Shown here: one piece after another, positions 25,260-34,494 of the stretch
Position numbering within the stretch: the first letter of the stretch is position 1
Layout of the letters: each line of letters begins with the position of its first letter
Assembly (NCBI GenBank): GCA_945788625.1
Contig: CALZMQ010000024.1
Location: 1-49,646 of the forward strand
Reading direction: 5' to 3'
Length of the DNA stretch: 49,646 nucleotides
Origin: an uncultured Woeseiaceae bacterium
GTDB lineage: Bacteria; Pseudomonadota; Gammaproteobacteria; Steroidobacterales; Woeseiaceae
Made by a program: the position numbers and the translations under genes
Notes under the pieces: model-generated
Seen by the model: the letters and a program-made list of their open reading frames with translations, nothing else
What the model was told of the DNA's origin: nothing
The model's database searches: none

Positions 25260-26705
25260 TCAGTGCGGCGCCGACGCGCGCGCCGCGATTTCGCGGCCCG
25301 TGCCGCGAAACAGCAAGCTGTGAAACGGCAGTGTCAGGTACCAGTAGAGCAATCCGGCGACACCCGCCGGATGCCAGTAGGCATGCACCGACAGGCGGCG
25401 CAACGCGCCATCATCGGCCACGTTGAATTCGAGCACGCCGGATCCGGGCGCTTTCATTTCCATCAACAATGTAAGCCTATCGTCTGGTTCGATCGCTATT
25501 ACGCGCCAGGCATCGATGACGTCACCAACTTGCAGATCGGACGGATGACGCCGGCGACGCCGAAAGCTCGGGCCGCCAAGCAGCCAGTCGACTGCACGTC
25601 GACACCACCAGAGCACGGGCGCAAAGAAGAAATCGCCGCGATTGCCGATGCCGGAAACCACTCGCCACACATCGGTGGCTGACGCCGACGTGCTCGTGTC
25701 CGCGCCAGCCTGCTTCGCATAGAAGCCGTAGTCGGGACGAAAACTGCGGCAAGCGATAGAGCCTTCCACCCAGCGTATGGGAACAGCGTGTTTGCGATCG
25801 GCGTCCAGCGCGGCGCGCGCGGCCTCGTCGAACGACAACAATTCCTGCGGAATGATCTCCCCGATTCGGCTGTCTGACGCTATTACGTCCTGCGACAAAC
25901 CGTCGATCAATGCACGCGCAATATTAGTCGGCACCGAGGTCACGAGCCGCAGCCAGTAGGAAGACAATCGCGGGGACAACAAGGGGACGGGAATTACACG
26001 GGGCCTCTTGCCGACGAGCGCTCCGTAACGCAGCATGATGTCCCGGTAGGTCAGTACGTCCGGCCCGGCAACGTCAAAGACCTGGCCTGCCATTTCATCG
26101 TGTTTCGGAACGTCCGCCAGGTATCGGAGGAGATTCGACAGCGCGATCGGTGAGGATAACGTCGAGACCCAGCGCGGCGTGGCCATCAATGGCAAGTGGT
26201 TCACGAGGTCGCGAATGACCTCCCAGGCCGCGGAGCCCGGCCCGATGATCATCCCGGCCCGTAACTCGGTGACCGGCACGGACCCCGATCGCAGGATGTC
26301 ACCGGTCTCCTGTCGCGAGCGCAGATGTGCGGAACGCGGAGCTTCGGGTGTGAGGCCGCCAAGGTATACGATTCGCTGCACACCCTGCCGCTGCGCCGCG
26401 GCGGCGAAGTTCTGCGCCGCTTGCGCGTCGAGCTCGGGAAAAGACCGGCCCGAGGCCATCGAGTGCACCAGGTAGTAGGCCGTATCCACATCCGCCAATG
26501 CTGTGTCCAGCGAATCCGGCGCGAGTGCATCGGCGGCACAGATTTCGACGTCGTGCCAGCCGCGGCCCTCGAGGACTTCGGGGTTGCGCGACGATGCCCG
26601 GACAACCCTGCCCTCGCCAAGGAGAAACTCGGTCAGGTTTGTGCCGATGTACCCGCTGGCGCCGAAAACGAGATCGCGCCTCTTGTTCGCTAGAATTCTA
26701 TCCAC
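25260..26705 (-). CDS. SDR-type NAD(P)-binding protein fused to a DUF2867 domain
   Basis: The 481-residue protein has an atypical SDR domain (about 1-300) with the nucleotide motif GASGYIGTNL, the sugar-epimerase-like YYLVHSMASG and FDVAGPDVLTYRDIM. A C-terminal DUF2867 domain (about 325-480) follows, with DWLLGGPSFRRRRRHPSDLQ, GDVIDAWRVIAIEPDDRLTL and AYWHPAGVAGLLYWYLTLPF. The C-terminal part looks like a lipid-binding or ligand-binding fold. The GTG start at 26703-26705 overlaps the end of the upstream SDR gene by 16 bp, so the two are translationally coupled. The substrate is unknown. Confidence 0.88.
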   Translation of the reverse strand: MDRILANKRRDLVFGASGYIGTNLTEFLLGEGRVVRASSRNPEVLEGRGWHDVEICAADALAPDSLDTALADVDTAYYLVHSMASGRSFPELDAQAAQNFAAAAQRQGVQRIVYLGGLTPEAPRSAHLRSRQETGDILRSGSVPVTELRAGMIIGPGSAAWEVIRDLVNHLPLMATPRWVSTLSSPIALSNLLRYLADVPKHDEMAGQVFDVAGPDVLTYRDIMLRYGALVGKRPRVIPVPLLSPRLSSYWLRLVTSVPTNIARALIDGLSQDVIASDSRIGEIIPQELLSFDEAARAALDADRKHAVPIRWVEGSIACRSFRPDYGFYAKQAGADTSTSASATDVWRVVSGIGNRGDFFFAPVLWWCRRAVDWLLGGPSFRRRRRHPSDLQVGDVIDAWRVIAIEPDDRLTLLMEMKAPGSGVLEFNVADDGALRRLSVHAYWHPAGVAGLLYWYLTLPFHSLLFRGTGREIAARASAPH

Positions 26706-27436
26706 GAGCCATCGTACGCGAAAAACCCGCCGGTCATTTCGGGTTCGAGTCGGTCGACAACGCCGACGATCTTCGCAGCGGCGTCGGCTGGCGAGAAAAG
26801 CCGCGACGCATCGACACGCGATGTATACGGCCTGGAGAGGGGCGTGGCCACCGTACCGGGGTGCAGCGAAACCACGATGGATTCGGGAAAACGCCGCGCG
26901 TGCTCGATCGCAAACGTGCGCACAAGCATGTTGAGGGCAGCTTTCGACACACGATAAGACGTCCAGCCACCAAGACGATTGTCGCCAATGCTGCCAACGC
27001 GTGCCGACAGGGCCACGAAAACGGTCTTCCCGTGATGCCGCAATCGCGGCAGGAAGTGCTTTGCGACCAGCGCCGGTCCGATGGTATTGATGGACAAAAC
27101 ATCGTTGAGCGACTTCGCATTCAGCTCGCGCATGCTCTTCTCTGGCTGCAGCTCATCACCGCGGTGCAGAATGCCACTGGCCACGACGACGAGGTCGAGC
27201 GGGTCATCGCTCGACGCGGCAACGGCCGCCGCCTCTATCGATGCTTCATCGTTAAGGTCGAGCTGATGCCCATGAACGTTGCCTGCACGCAACGGCACAG
27301 ACGATCGCGAAATAGCGTGAATACTGCGCACGCCTTCGTCCGCCGCCAGCAACTCGACCAGGGCCAGACCAATGCCGCCGCTGGCGCCGACAATCGCTAC
27401 ATTCGAGTCCGACCGTAAAGAGGGGAGCAGTTTCAT
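26690..27436 (-). CDS. Short-chain dehydrogenase (C-factor/CsgA-like)
   Basis: The 248-residue product (from the ATG at 27436) has the Rossmann motif GASGGIG at 17-23, a VVASGILH segment in place of NNAG, the SARVGS serine region and the YRVSKAAL catalytic Tyr/Lys pair. It ends FFAYDGSWIEF. It resembles the C-factor group of SDRs. The frame is open upstream to the end of the next gene, but without ATG or GTG; a TTG at 27490 would add 18 residues. It shares a 16-bp overlap with the downstream SDR-DUF2867 gene. Confidence 0.88.
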   Translation of the reverse strand: MKLLPSLRSDSNVAIVGASGGIGLALVELLAADEGVRSIHAISRSSVPLRAGNVHGHQLDLNDEASIEAAAVAASSDDPLDLVVVASGILHRGDELQPEKSMRELNAKSLNDVLSINTIGPALVAKHFLPRLRHHGKTVFVALSARVGSIGDNRLGGWTSYRVSKAALNMLVRTFAIEHARRFPESIVVSLHPGTVATPLSRPYTSRVDASRLFSPADAAAKIVGVVDRLEPEMTGGFFAYDGSWIEF

Positions 27437-27635
27437 CAAATCAATGATCCCGTCTTGTTGTACTTCGGCGCCATCATCTAGCTGTAACAATTCGTAACGG
27501 TGCCGGGACTCGCTGTTATCTGGCTGGGCCGCTTTCCCGACCGGCCAATACCGGCCCTGATCGCCCGCGAACCGCAGATGCCCGATGAGCCAACCATTAC
27601 CGGCCTGGTGCGCGCCGACAAGCTGCAGCGCCAGC

Positions 27636-28124
27636 CTAGCCCCCGTTCTGCATTAGGCCGATCGTAAACAGCATGGTCGAGCCGACCGCGGCGACTGTGC
27701 GCGCGTGGTTCCACTTCGTCCACCGGTCCAGGTAACGCAACCACAGGCTGACGGCATCCGCGTCCGTAACCGACGTGGCCGCCAGCCGGTCATTGAGTGG
27801 CACGTTACCGAATATCGTGATGAGAAAAGTGCCTGCAAAGTAGAGCGCAGCGCCGCCGAGAAAGGGCGCCGCGCCCGGATGACCGTCGCCGACCAACACA
27901 AGTACGATAACGGCGATACACAGGAAGGCCGTTCCCATGAACGTTCCCAGGAACGATGGGTTGATGACGACGACGTTGATCGACTGCATAGCGGCCATGC
28001 CCTCCGAGGAGGGCACTCGCGCGAGCGCTTTCATAACGAAACTCGAGAAGGCGAAGAAGACGCCGCCGATCAGCGCCGACCCCAGAAGGGCCAGCACTGC
28101 GAGTGCAGAAATCAGGCTGTTCAT
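27636..28124 (-). CDS. DUF1772 (anthrone oxygenase-like) membrane protein
   Basis: The 162-residue protein has four membrane segments and the family pattern: IGGVFFAFSSFVMKALARVP in the first helix, INVVVINPSFLGTFMGTAF in the second, FLITIFGNVPLNDRLA after the third, and a WTKWNHARTVAA segment before the last helix. The conserved FxN and WxxWNHxR residues are intact. Family members include the fungal anthrone oxygenases. Its start overlaps the stop of the NmrA-like gene (ATGA), so the pair is expressed together under the TetR operators upstream. Confidence 0.87.
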   Translation of the reverse strand: MNSLISALAVLALLGSALIGGVFFAFSSFVMKALARVPSSEGMAAMQSINVVVINPSFLGTFMGTAFLCIAVIVLVLVGDGHPGAAPFLGGAALYFAGTFLITIFGNVPLNDRLAATSVTDADAVSLWLRYLDRWTKWNHARTVAAVGSTMLFTIGLMQNGG

Positions 28125-29002
28125 GCCGCCACCTCCTTATCGTCAGATGCAGTCACATCCCAAACGCCTCTGGCGGCGATGCGGCGCGCGTAGTCGCTGA
28201 AATCCGCCGGCTCGCGCCCCAATGCCCGCTTTACACCGTCGCAAACGTAGGCATTGTGACCGTCGAGGACAGTGTCGAACAGGTAGTTCAACAGCCACGC
28301 GATTTCTTCCGGGGCGCCCGATTCAGCAATGGCGTCTGCAAAGGCCTCCCTGGGAATCTGGACGAACTCGATGTTTCGGCCGGCGGCACGCGAAATCTCT
28401 TCTGCAACCTCCGTAAACGTCAGCATGCGCGGCCCGGTGACCTCATAAACCTCGCCGGCATGTCCCTCTTCGGTCAGCGCTGCGACGGCGACGTCGGCAA
28501 TGTCGTTCACGTCGATAAACGGCTCCGGGACGTTCTCCGCAGGTAGCGTAATCGCGCCGTCGAGGACCATGCCGAGGAACTCGCCTTCGGAGAAGTTCTG
28601 GTTGAACCAGCTGGCACGAACAACGGTCCAGTCGATGCCCGAATCCTGGACGATGCGTTCGCAAAGCTGCGCTTCCTCTTCGCCGCGTCCGGACAGCAAC
28701 ACGAGGCGTTCGACGCCCTGTTCCACCGCCTTGTCGACAAAGCGTCGAATCGCGTCGGTGGCGCCAGGAATCGCGAGATCGGGCGCATACGTCAGGTATG
28801 CGGCTTTGACACCCTCGAGTGCCGCGTCCCAGGTATTTGAATCGTCCCAGTCGAACGATGGCTCGGCAGATCGTGACGCAATACGCGTGGGGATTCCGCG
28901 CCTTTGCAGCCGGTCCGCGACGCGTCGGCCCGTCTTGCCGGTCCCGCCCAGTACAAGTGTGAGCTGGTCAGAATTGTGTGCGCTGTTAATTTGGGTGTTC
29001 AT
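28121..29002 (-). CDS. NmrA/QOR2-like NAD(P)H-binding protein
   Basis: The 293-residue protein starts near the nucleotide motif LVLGGTGKTGRRVADRLQRR. It has the NmrA-type segments LLSGRGEEEAQLCERIVQDS, VRASWFNQNFSEGEF and a C-terminal EVTGPRMLTFTEVAEEIS. It lacks the YxxxK pair of classical SDRs, as is usual in NmrA and QOR2-type proteins, which sense NAD(P) or reduce quinones. The start at 29002 is supported by GGGAGA 7 bp before it. It faces the tetR-type gene across three shared palindromes, so it is the main target of that repressor. Confidence 0.9.
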   Translation of the reverse strand: MNTQINSAHNSDQLTLVLGGTGKTGRRVADRLQRRGIPTRIASRSAEPSFDWDDSNTWDAALEGVKAAYLTYAPDLAIPGATDAIRRFVDKAVEQGVERLVLLSGRGEEEAQLCERIVQDSGIDWTVVRASWFNQNFSEGEFLGMVLDGAITLPAENVPEPFIDVNDIADVAVAALTEEGHAGEVYEVTGPRMLTFTEVAEEISRAAGRNIEFVQIPREAFADAIAESGAPEEIAWLLNYLFDTVLDGHNAYVCDGVKRALGREPADFSDYARRIAARGVWDVTASDDKEVAA

Positions 29003-29036
29003 GATCGTCTCCCGTTGTTTCGTCGACACCGTTTAC

Positions 29037-29094
29037 TTGACACTGTGTCAATTGACACGCTGTCAACTTTAGGGAACACTTGACACCATGTCAA
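29037..29094. promoter_or_regulatory. Three TetR-type operators in the divergent promoter
   Basis: Three 15-bp palindromes share the form TTGACAC-N-TGTCAA: TTGACACTGTGTCAA at 29037-29051, TTGACACGCTGTCAA at 29052-29066 and TTGACACCATGTCAA at 29080-29094. The first two abut each other. The third overlaps the TetR gene's own start codon (29088-29090). The arrangement predicts autorepression and control of the leftward NmrA-DUF1772 pair. Confidence 0.85.
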
Positions 29095-29684
29095 GAGAAA
29101 ATGTCGATACAAGAGAGAAAATCCTTGCGGCGACCGTGCGCATGCTCGAGGTGCATGGCGGCAAGGGGGTGCGCATGGGGGATATTGCGAAAGAGACAGG
29201 CATCTCGCGCCAGGCTGTCTACCTGCACTTCGCCTCGCGCGCGCAGTTGCTGGCTGCGGCGACGAGGTACCTGGACGAGAAGCTCGATGTGGACAGCCGG
29301 CTCGCCCCTTCCCGTGCGGCAACCTCCGGTACCGAGCGCCTTGCGCTCTACATCGAGTGCTGGGGAAATTACATTCCGGAGATCTATGGCGTCGGCAAGG
29401 CCCTGATGATGGCGCAGGACACCGACGAAGCCGCTGCCGCCGCGTGGCAGGATCGCATGCTGGCCATGCGCGACGGGTGCCGCGCCGCGATCGACGCGCT
29501 GCACGTGGACGGCAAACTTGCCGCGGGTTGGACCCGGCCGAAAGCCACGGACGCGCTATGGACCCTGTTATTGGTGCCCAACTGGGAGAATCTCACTCAG
29601 GAATGCGGCTGGTCGACCAACGACTACATTCGCCGGATGAAGGCAGTGGCCGAGCGGGCCTTTGTCGCGCAAGACGATGACTAG
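29088..29684 (+). CDS. TetR-family transcriptional repressor
   Basis: The 198-residue product has the N-terminal TetR helix-turn-helix (about 8-55, with GVRMGDIAKETGISRQAVYL HF as recognition region) and a helical ligand domain with WGNYIPEIYGVGKALMMAQD and a C-terminal TLLLVPNWENLTQECGWSTN. It probably binds the three TTGACAC palindromes between itself and the divergent NmrA-DUF1772 genes, one of which covers its start codon. The inducer is unknown, perhaps a quinone or aromatic compound given the target families. Confidence 0.92.
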   Translation: MSRENVDTREKILAATVRMLEVHGGKGVRMGDIAKETGISRQAVYLHFASRAQLLAAATRYLDEKLDVDSRLAPSRAATSGTERLALYIECWGNYIPEIYGVGKALMMAQDTDEAAAAAWQDRMLAMRDGCRAAIDALHVDGKLAAGWTRPKATDALWTLLLVPNWENLTQECGWSTNDYIRRMKAVAERAFVAQDDD

Positions 29685-29748
29685 ACAGACGAGGACGCTA
29701 ACCCTGCTGGCGTTGCTACTCGCCTTCGGGCCCGGGGAACTTCATTAA
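29677..29748 (+). pseudogene. Orphan signal-peptide-like ORF (23 residues)
   Basis: Overlapping the TetR stop, an ATG at 29677 starts MTRQTRTLTLLALLLAFGPG, then ELH and a stop. It looks like the signal peptide of an exported protein that has lost its body, next to the GH81 gene end. It could also be chance. Confidence 0.25.
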
Positions 29749-29756
29749 GCGTTGTT

Positions 29757-32700
29757 CTAGTTGGTCGTCAGCGTAAAACCGTATGGCGCAGCGTTTACCA
29801 TGTGGCCGTCACTGAACGTAACCGCCAGCGCTTGCCCGGTGAAGTTGTACACCACGTAGCTGGTCAGCCCGTTGTTGTCGAAAGCAAGCGCTGCCGGGTA
29901 GTCGGACGTGAGCGCTCCCGTTCCCGTTTTCATGTGGCCCAGCCTGCTAAACGTATGGATCCAGTGATAGGTATGCGCTTTGGTCTCCCCTGCTTCAGGG
30001 ACGTAGTCGGCCACTGTGTCGTAGTCGGCTATGGCCGAGTCTGCGTCGGTCATTGCCCAGAGATTCCACCAGAGGTCACGCCACTGATCGTCGGGGAGCC
30101 CGGAAGGTTTGATATTGGATGACTCGCTCAGACCCAGAGTCACGTAGTCGACCATGTAGTCGGAATACTGGCCCACGTGCAGAATCAGAGGGTTCGACGG
30201 CAGCCCCTGAATCCCCAGGATGTGCGCAAAGGCGCCGCTGAACCAGGTGGAGAAGACGCCGCCGTCGCCCCAGATGATCGACGTCGTGATTCGATTGTAG
30301 CCCGGTGGAAAGTTGTCTTCGTCGGCGCCGACATTGTTGTACCCGTCGATGTTGTTCCAGTATTGCCAGTACGCTGCTGCCGTTGAGGCATGCAGGTACA
30401 TGCCTTTCTCTACCAGATCGTCCCTGCCGGTGATCAATCCGTACAAGACAATAGCGCCATAAGCATTCGCTGCTTCCGACGTGGATTCGTTGTTGTTGCC
30501 GCGCACGAAATTCGCGGGACCTGATGCCCAGGAGAATCCGTTGGCCGGATCGAAATTCCGCAGATAAGGAAACATCGGATCGTTGGCGTCCCCGGCATAA
30601 TCGCGGATCAACAGTTCGATCATCGGTCCGTATTGACTGGCGCCACACCAGGCAATGTCCATTCGGCAAATCTCAGCCGCCGCACGCACGAAATAGCCGT
30701 AATGAAAATGGTGATCGTTGAGCTGCTGATGTGAGGCAAACGACTCTTCCAAGCCCAGCAAAGTGTTCCATTCATCGTCATAGACGAAATACTTCACGAC
30801 GTCGAGGTTGCCGTTGGTTTCTGCTGTGAACCAGTCGGCGAGTTCCGCTTTCAACCAGTCCAGCAACTGCGTCGCCTCGGCATTCATACCGATGGAATCA
30901 GCAATCGCGATGAGTTCCGCTACCTTGCCGTAGTTCTTTGCGGCCCAGTAAGTATCGGTCCGGTCGTTCCATGCAGCCGGCCCTTGCGCGACAAACTGGC
31001 TCACCAGGTTTTCCAGCGTCACCTGATCGAATGTACCGTTGATCGAAGGCAAGGCCGGAAGAACACCGACAGACGGCAGCTGGTAGTCGAAGCTGTCGGT
31101 CTGGCTGAACTTGATTGTTCCGCGGGCGCTCCTGACCTGGTAGCCGGAACTCGGTTGGGACGTGTTTTTCCAGTGCAGCGGGTGCAGGCCGGCGATAGTC
31201 TCGATTGGCGCTCCCTGGGTATCGCGGTATGCGTGGCTTACCGTCACGTTGTTAGTAGCCCGGTCAACGGCGTAATCGATCTCGACGGCTGCAACTATAT
31301 TGCGCGCCCGGGATTCGAAAAAGCTCGTCAGTGTGTCACTGGGTGTTCCTGCCGTCTGCGGCAGGTATGTCAACGTAAGCTCGTTCGCCGTATTGCTGAC
31401 GATGATTTCGTTGCCGGAGGTGTTGGCAAATGTCGTATTGCCCTCTCCGGTGACCAGGAAGTTGTTGTGGTTGCCCGCAACGTTGGTCCAGATACCGAGA
31501 CTGTTACCCTGATTGTAGAAGGTCCCTTTCTCTCCGCCGTCCGCGCGCAGCGTGCGCACGACCAGTTCCCCTTGATAAGCCCTGACGTAGACATAGGGCG
31601 AACCGTGCACAAAGGTCGCTTCCATCACCGCCTGCCCGGCGCTCTGCCACTCGACGGTGACGGACCCGGCGCTATGATCTTTCAGATAGGCATCCATACC
31701 GGTGAAATTCGAGTTGCCGATTGCTATGCCGTCGAAGACCTCACTAAAGGGATCGGGGATCTGGTACAGGAACCCATCGTTCGTGGACGCGAGTCCCGAC
31801 GGGATGCCCATGACGCGAACACCCCTGTTCGTAATCCGGGCAGTAATCGGGTCGGGTGTGATGTAGGCCGCGTCGTTGGGATCGCCGACCGTCATCTCAC
31901 CGAGAAACGGGATCGAACCCCACCATTTGTGGGTGGGTGTTGGGCCATCTGCCGCCGGCCCACTCAGCTGCGGGTAGCGTGGCACAGGTGTACCGGTTGG
32001 AATGCCTGTTGTCGCATTGCACGCCGGTATGGCCGGCTCGACCACGCCCGCGTTGTAAATCCAGTTGCCGAAATCAACAACGCAACGATAGCTGGCCGGG
32101 TTGATCGTGTCGGAAATACTGCCTGCGCCGTAGGGTGTGATGGTGTAGCCGCCGGTGGGAGGCGGACCACTGTCGTCGAACCCCGTAAACCGAACGTTGT
32201 CGATTTGAAAAACCGTGCTGGTGGCGTTGCTCGCCCAGATTACGATGCCCGTGTTGACATTGGCGAGGTCCAGTCCGCCGGAGACCAGTGTCGCAAACGG
32301 TACCTCAACCGTCTCCCAGCCCGAAGCTCCCTTGCTGCCGAGCGCCTGGTCACCCGATGTGCAGGGGAACACGCAGTCGAGCTTCATCGTGATATTGCTG
32401 TCGCCGCTTATGACCTTGACGTCGAAGACAACGCTGCCCCCCGAAAATGCGGAGACATCGATCGGAGTGTTGGCGGCGATGAACACCCCGGCCAGGTCAC
32501 CGGCTGCGGTGTGTGTCACCTGCAAAACGTCGCCTCGCTGACTATCGGCAACCAGTTGCCAACCGATGCTCGGACACGCCGCGCCGCCATCGTTGTTGCA
32601 CTCGCCAAAGCCGATCGCAGCATCGAATGCATTGATGCCCCTGTCCCAGATCGGGTCGACAGCGCCGTTGGCAAACACCAGCAGATCTGTCGCCGGCGGC

Positions 32701-33266
32701 GGCGCCTCGACGATGACCGTTCTCGACGCGGTGGCCGAGTTTCCTGCACCGTCCGTCGCCGAGTAGGTCAGGCTATACATGCCCGCCATTGCTGAATCAA
32801 CGGACCCCGTGGTTACGACAGCTACCGAACCGTCGACAGTATCCATTGCCGACACGCCCGGATCGGTGAAAGGGGTACCCTGCGCGTGATTGATCGATGC
32901 CGGGCCAACCATGGTAATCACAGGAGCCGTCGTATCTGCCACGATGACTGTGCGCGTCGCCGTCGCGGAATTGCCGGCGCTGTCAGTCGCGGTGTAGGTG
33001 ATTGTGTACGTGCCGGCATCGGCGCCTACCGAGCCGCTCGTCACGACTGTGACCGAACCGTCAATGGCGTCCGTTGCGGTTGCGCCCTGGTCGGCGTAGA
33101 CGGTGCCCTGCTCATGGTTAACGGTCGGCGGACCGGTCACCGTGATCACCGGCGCGGTTCGGTCAGGCGTGCTCGTACTTGCGCTACTGCCGCCCCCTCC
33201 GCAACCGGACAGCAATGAAATGGCGGCCAGCAGTGTAAAGACTGGTAACTTGGCTTGGGTCAGCAT
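29757..33266 (-). CDS. Glycoside hydrolase family 81 endo-1,3-beta-glucanase lipoprotein
   Basis: A 1169-residue multidomain lipoprotein (signal with lipobox LLSGC, then Gly/Ser linker) predicted to cleave beta-1,3-glucans such as laminarin or curdlan. After the signal come two HYR/DUF5011-type Ig-like repeats (about 35-185, each starting TAPVIT and ending with RTVIV). Next is an ExoP-type galactose-binding-like module (about 195-365, ending VFQIDNVRF). The GH81 region runs from about 380 to the end, with THKWWGSIPFLGE, the DHHFHYGYF motif (catalytic Asp region) and NNNESTSEAANAYGA (catalytic Glu). The ATG at 33266 starts the lipoprotein signal. A LacI-type palindrome lies 94 bp upstream, pointing to carbohydrate-responsive control. 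Confidence 0.92.
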   Translation of the reverse strand: MLTQAKLPVFTLLAAISLLSGCGGGGSSASTSTPDRTAPVITVTGPPTVNHEQGTVYADQGATATDAIDGSVTVVTSGSVGADAGTYTITYTATDSAGNSATATRTVIVADTTAPVITMVGPASINHAQGTPFTDPGVSAMDTVDGSVAVVTTGSVDSAMAGMYSLTYSATDGAGNSATASRTVIVEAPPPATDLLVFANGAVDPIWDRGINAFDAAIGFGECNNDGGAACPSIGWQLVADSQRGDVLQVTHTAAGDLAGVFIAANTPIDVSAFSGGSVVFDVKVISGDSNITMKLDCVFPCTSGDQALGSKGASGWETVEVPFATLVSGGLDLANVNTGIVIWASNATSTVFQIDNVRFTGFDDSGPPPTGGYTITPYGAGSISDTINPASYRCVVDFGNWIYNAGVVEPAIPACNATTGIPTGTPVPRYPQLSGPAADGPTPTHKWWGSIPFLGEMTVGDPNDAAYITPDPITARITNRGVRVMGIPSGLASTNDGFLYQIPDPFSEVFDGIAIGNSNFTGMDAYLKDHSAGSVTVEWQSAGQAVMEATFVHGSPYVYVRAYQGELVVRTLRADGGEKGTFYNQGNSLGIWTNVAGNHNNFLVTGEGNTTFANTSGNEIIVSNTANELTLTYLPQTAGTPSDTLTSFFESRARNIVAAVEIDYAVDRATNNVTVSHAYRDTQGAPIETIAGLHPLHWKNTSQPSSGYQVRSARGTIKFSQTDSFDYQLPSVGVLPALPSINGTFDQVTLENLVSQFVAQGPAAWNDRTDTYWAAKNYGKVAELIAIADSIGMNAEATQLLDWLKAELADWFTAETNGNLDVVKYFVYDDEWNTLLGLEESFASHQQLNDHHFHYGYFVRAAAEICRMDIAWCGASQYGPMIELLIRDYAGDANDPMFPYLRNFDPANGFSWASGPANFVRGNNNESTSEAANAYGAIVLYGLITGRDDLVEKGMYLHASTAAAYWQYWNNIDGYNNVGADEDNFPPGYNRITTSIIWGDGGVFSTWFSGAFAHILGIQGLPSNPLILHVGQYSDYMVDYVTLGLSESSNIKPSGLPDDQWRDLWWNLWAMTDADSAIADYDTVADYVPEAGETKAHTYHWIHTFSRLGHMKTGTGALTSDYPAALAFDNNGLTSYVVYNFTGQALAVTFSDGHMVNAAPYGFTLTTN

Positions 33267-33359
33267 ACCGGGCTCTTTGGAGTGGAATTGTCCGCGCCGG
33301 CAAATGAAACAGGCGTTTCGGATCTTACTGAATGATCGGTGACAAATTGCAGCACAATA

Positions 33360-33373
33360 TGACAGCGCTGTCA
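33360..33373. promoter_or_regulatory. LacI-type operator upstream of the GH81 gene
   Basis: The perfect 14-bp palindrome TGACAGCGCTGTCA lies between the GH81 start and the protease gene. Its central CG with symmetric arms is typical of LacI-family sugar regulator sites. No LacI gene is in the window. The rest of 33267-33509 shows no gene. Confidence 0.6.
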
Positions 33374-33509
33374 ATTGTTGCGCACGGAGCAATGAACAAG
33401 ACGCGGTCAGGGCAGTTGGTCGCTCGATCGTCTTCGCAAGGTGGACATCGGCACGCTGCGCCTGTTACGCATGCTGTCGGCGCCGAATTTGTGCGACGAT
33501 TACTGGTCT

Positions 33510-34457
33510 ATGCCGACCTCGAATAACTGCCTTTCAGGTATGGCCCTGCTTATCGCGGCGATGATTGTCATCGCGGGCTGCGCCAGCCCGCTAGTGCTAC
33601 AGGACGACGAAGCGCTTGCTGTCATTTCCTACCGGGTCGGCGACGACGGCCACATCCTGGTCGACACCATGGTCAATGGCGAGGGTCCATTTCAGTTTGC
33701 GCTGGACACAGGCGCAAGCATATCGGTGCTTTTCGACAGGACCCGGAAAGCTGCCGGGCTCGCTTTGTTGGAGAATGAAACCGTCATGGTCCAGGGCATG
33801 GTCGGCTCAGGGGATTTTCCGGTCGTTAACGTCCCCGCTTTGAGCGTCGGCAGCGAAACGTGGGAAAACGCACGCGTCGTCTCTCTGCCTGCCAACGAAC
33901 CGCCACTTGCGCAGGTCGATGGCATACTCGGCGTCGATTTTCTCCGCCGTTACGCCGTCGGACTGCACGCCCGCGAGCACGTTGTGCGACTTTATGCCCC
34001 GGCATCGGTCAGCGAACGGTCATACCTGGGCTGGACGTCGATACCGATACAGCGTCTCCAGGTAGGTACGAGCGACGCGGCCGCGTACGGGATCTACCTG
34101 CACATTCGCGCGGCAACCATCCCCGCGATGCTGGATCTCGGCTCCAACGCCAACGTGATGAACTGGCGCGCCGCAAGGGCAGTTGGCGTGTTGCACCGGC
34201 AGCCCCGAAAAGAGGAGCAACTGGCAGGCGCTGTCGAGACTGCGCCCATCACCGCGGAGCTGACCGTCCACGAATTGCAGGTCCAGGATTTGTTCTGGCG
34301 CAACCGGCGATTTCTAATCGGCGATCTGCAGGTCTTCACCGTTCTGGGTTTCGACGACCGGCCGATGGCGATAGTCGGGCTGGAGTTCTTCGAAGAACGC
34401 GATCTCGTGATCGATTTTCTGCGGGGTCGCTTGCTGGTACGGACAGCCAGAAGCTGA
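33510..34457 (+). CDS. Retropepsin-like aspartic protease lipoprotein
   Basis: The 315-residue product has a lipoprotein signal (ALLIAAMIVIAGCAS). A retropepsin-like domain (about 50-150) follows with FALDTGASISVLF (catalytic Asp66 in DTG) and the hydrophobic GILGVDFLRRY flap region. A second, weaker copy reads AMLDLGSNANVMNW, where DLG replaces DTG, then AIVGLEFFEERDLVID. The duplicated fold fits periplasmic clan AA proteases of the PF13650/PF13975 type. The second half may be inactive. ATG codons at 33510 and 33540 are both usable. It converges on the sigma-54 activator gene with only 37 bp between the stops. Confidence 0.82.
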   Translation: MPTSNNCLSGMALLIAAMIVIAGCASPLVLQDDEALAVISYRVGDDGHILVDTMVNGEGPFQFALDTGASISVLFDRTRKAAGLALLENETVMVQGMVGSGDFPVVNVPALSVGSETWENARVVSLPANEPPLAQVDGILGVDFLRRYAVGLHAREHVVRLYAPASVSERSYLGWTSIPIQRLQVGTSDAAAYGIYLHIRAATIPAMLDLGSNANVMNWRAARAVGVLHRQPRKEEQLAGAVETAPITAELTVHELQVQDLFWRNRRFLIGDLQVFTVLGFDDRPMAIVGLEFFEERDLVIDFLRGRLLVRTARS

Positions 34458-34494
34458 TAACCCGGCGCGTCACGCCCGATTGACCCGCTACACC

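Noticed and set aside
27437..27635. Upstream continuation of the SDR frame (about 65 open codons)
   Set aside because: It has no ATG or GTG and no family match; the ATG at 27436 fits the SDR N-terminus. Chance opening in GC-rich DNA is more likely.
30984..32795. Rightward 603-codon open frame
   Set aside because: It lies wholly antisense to the GH81 gene, is Arg/Val/Asp-rich in the way of GC-rich shadow frames and has no family features.
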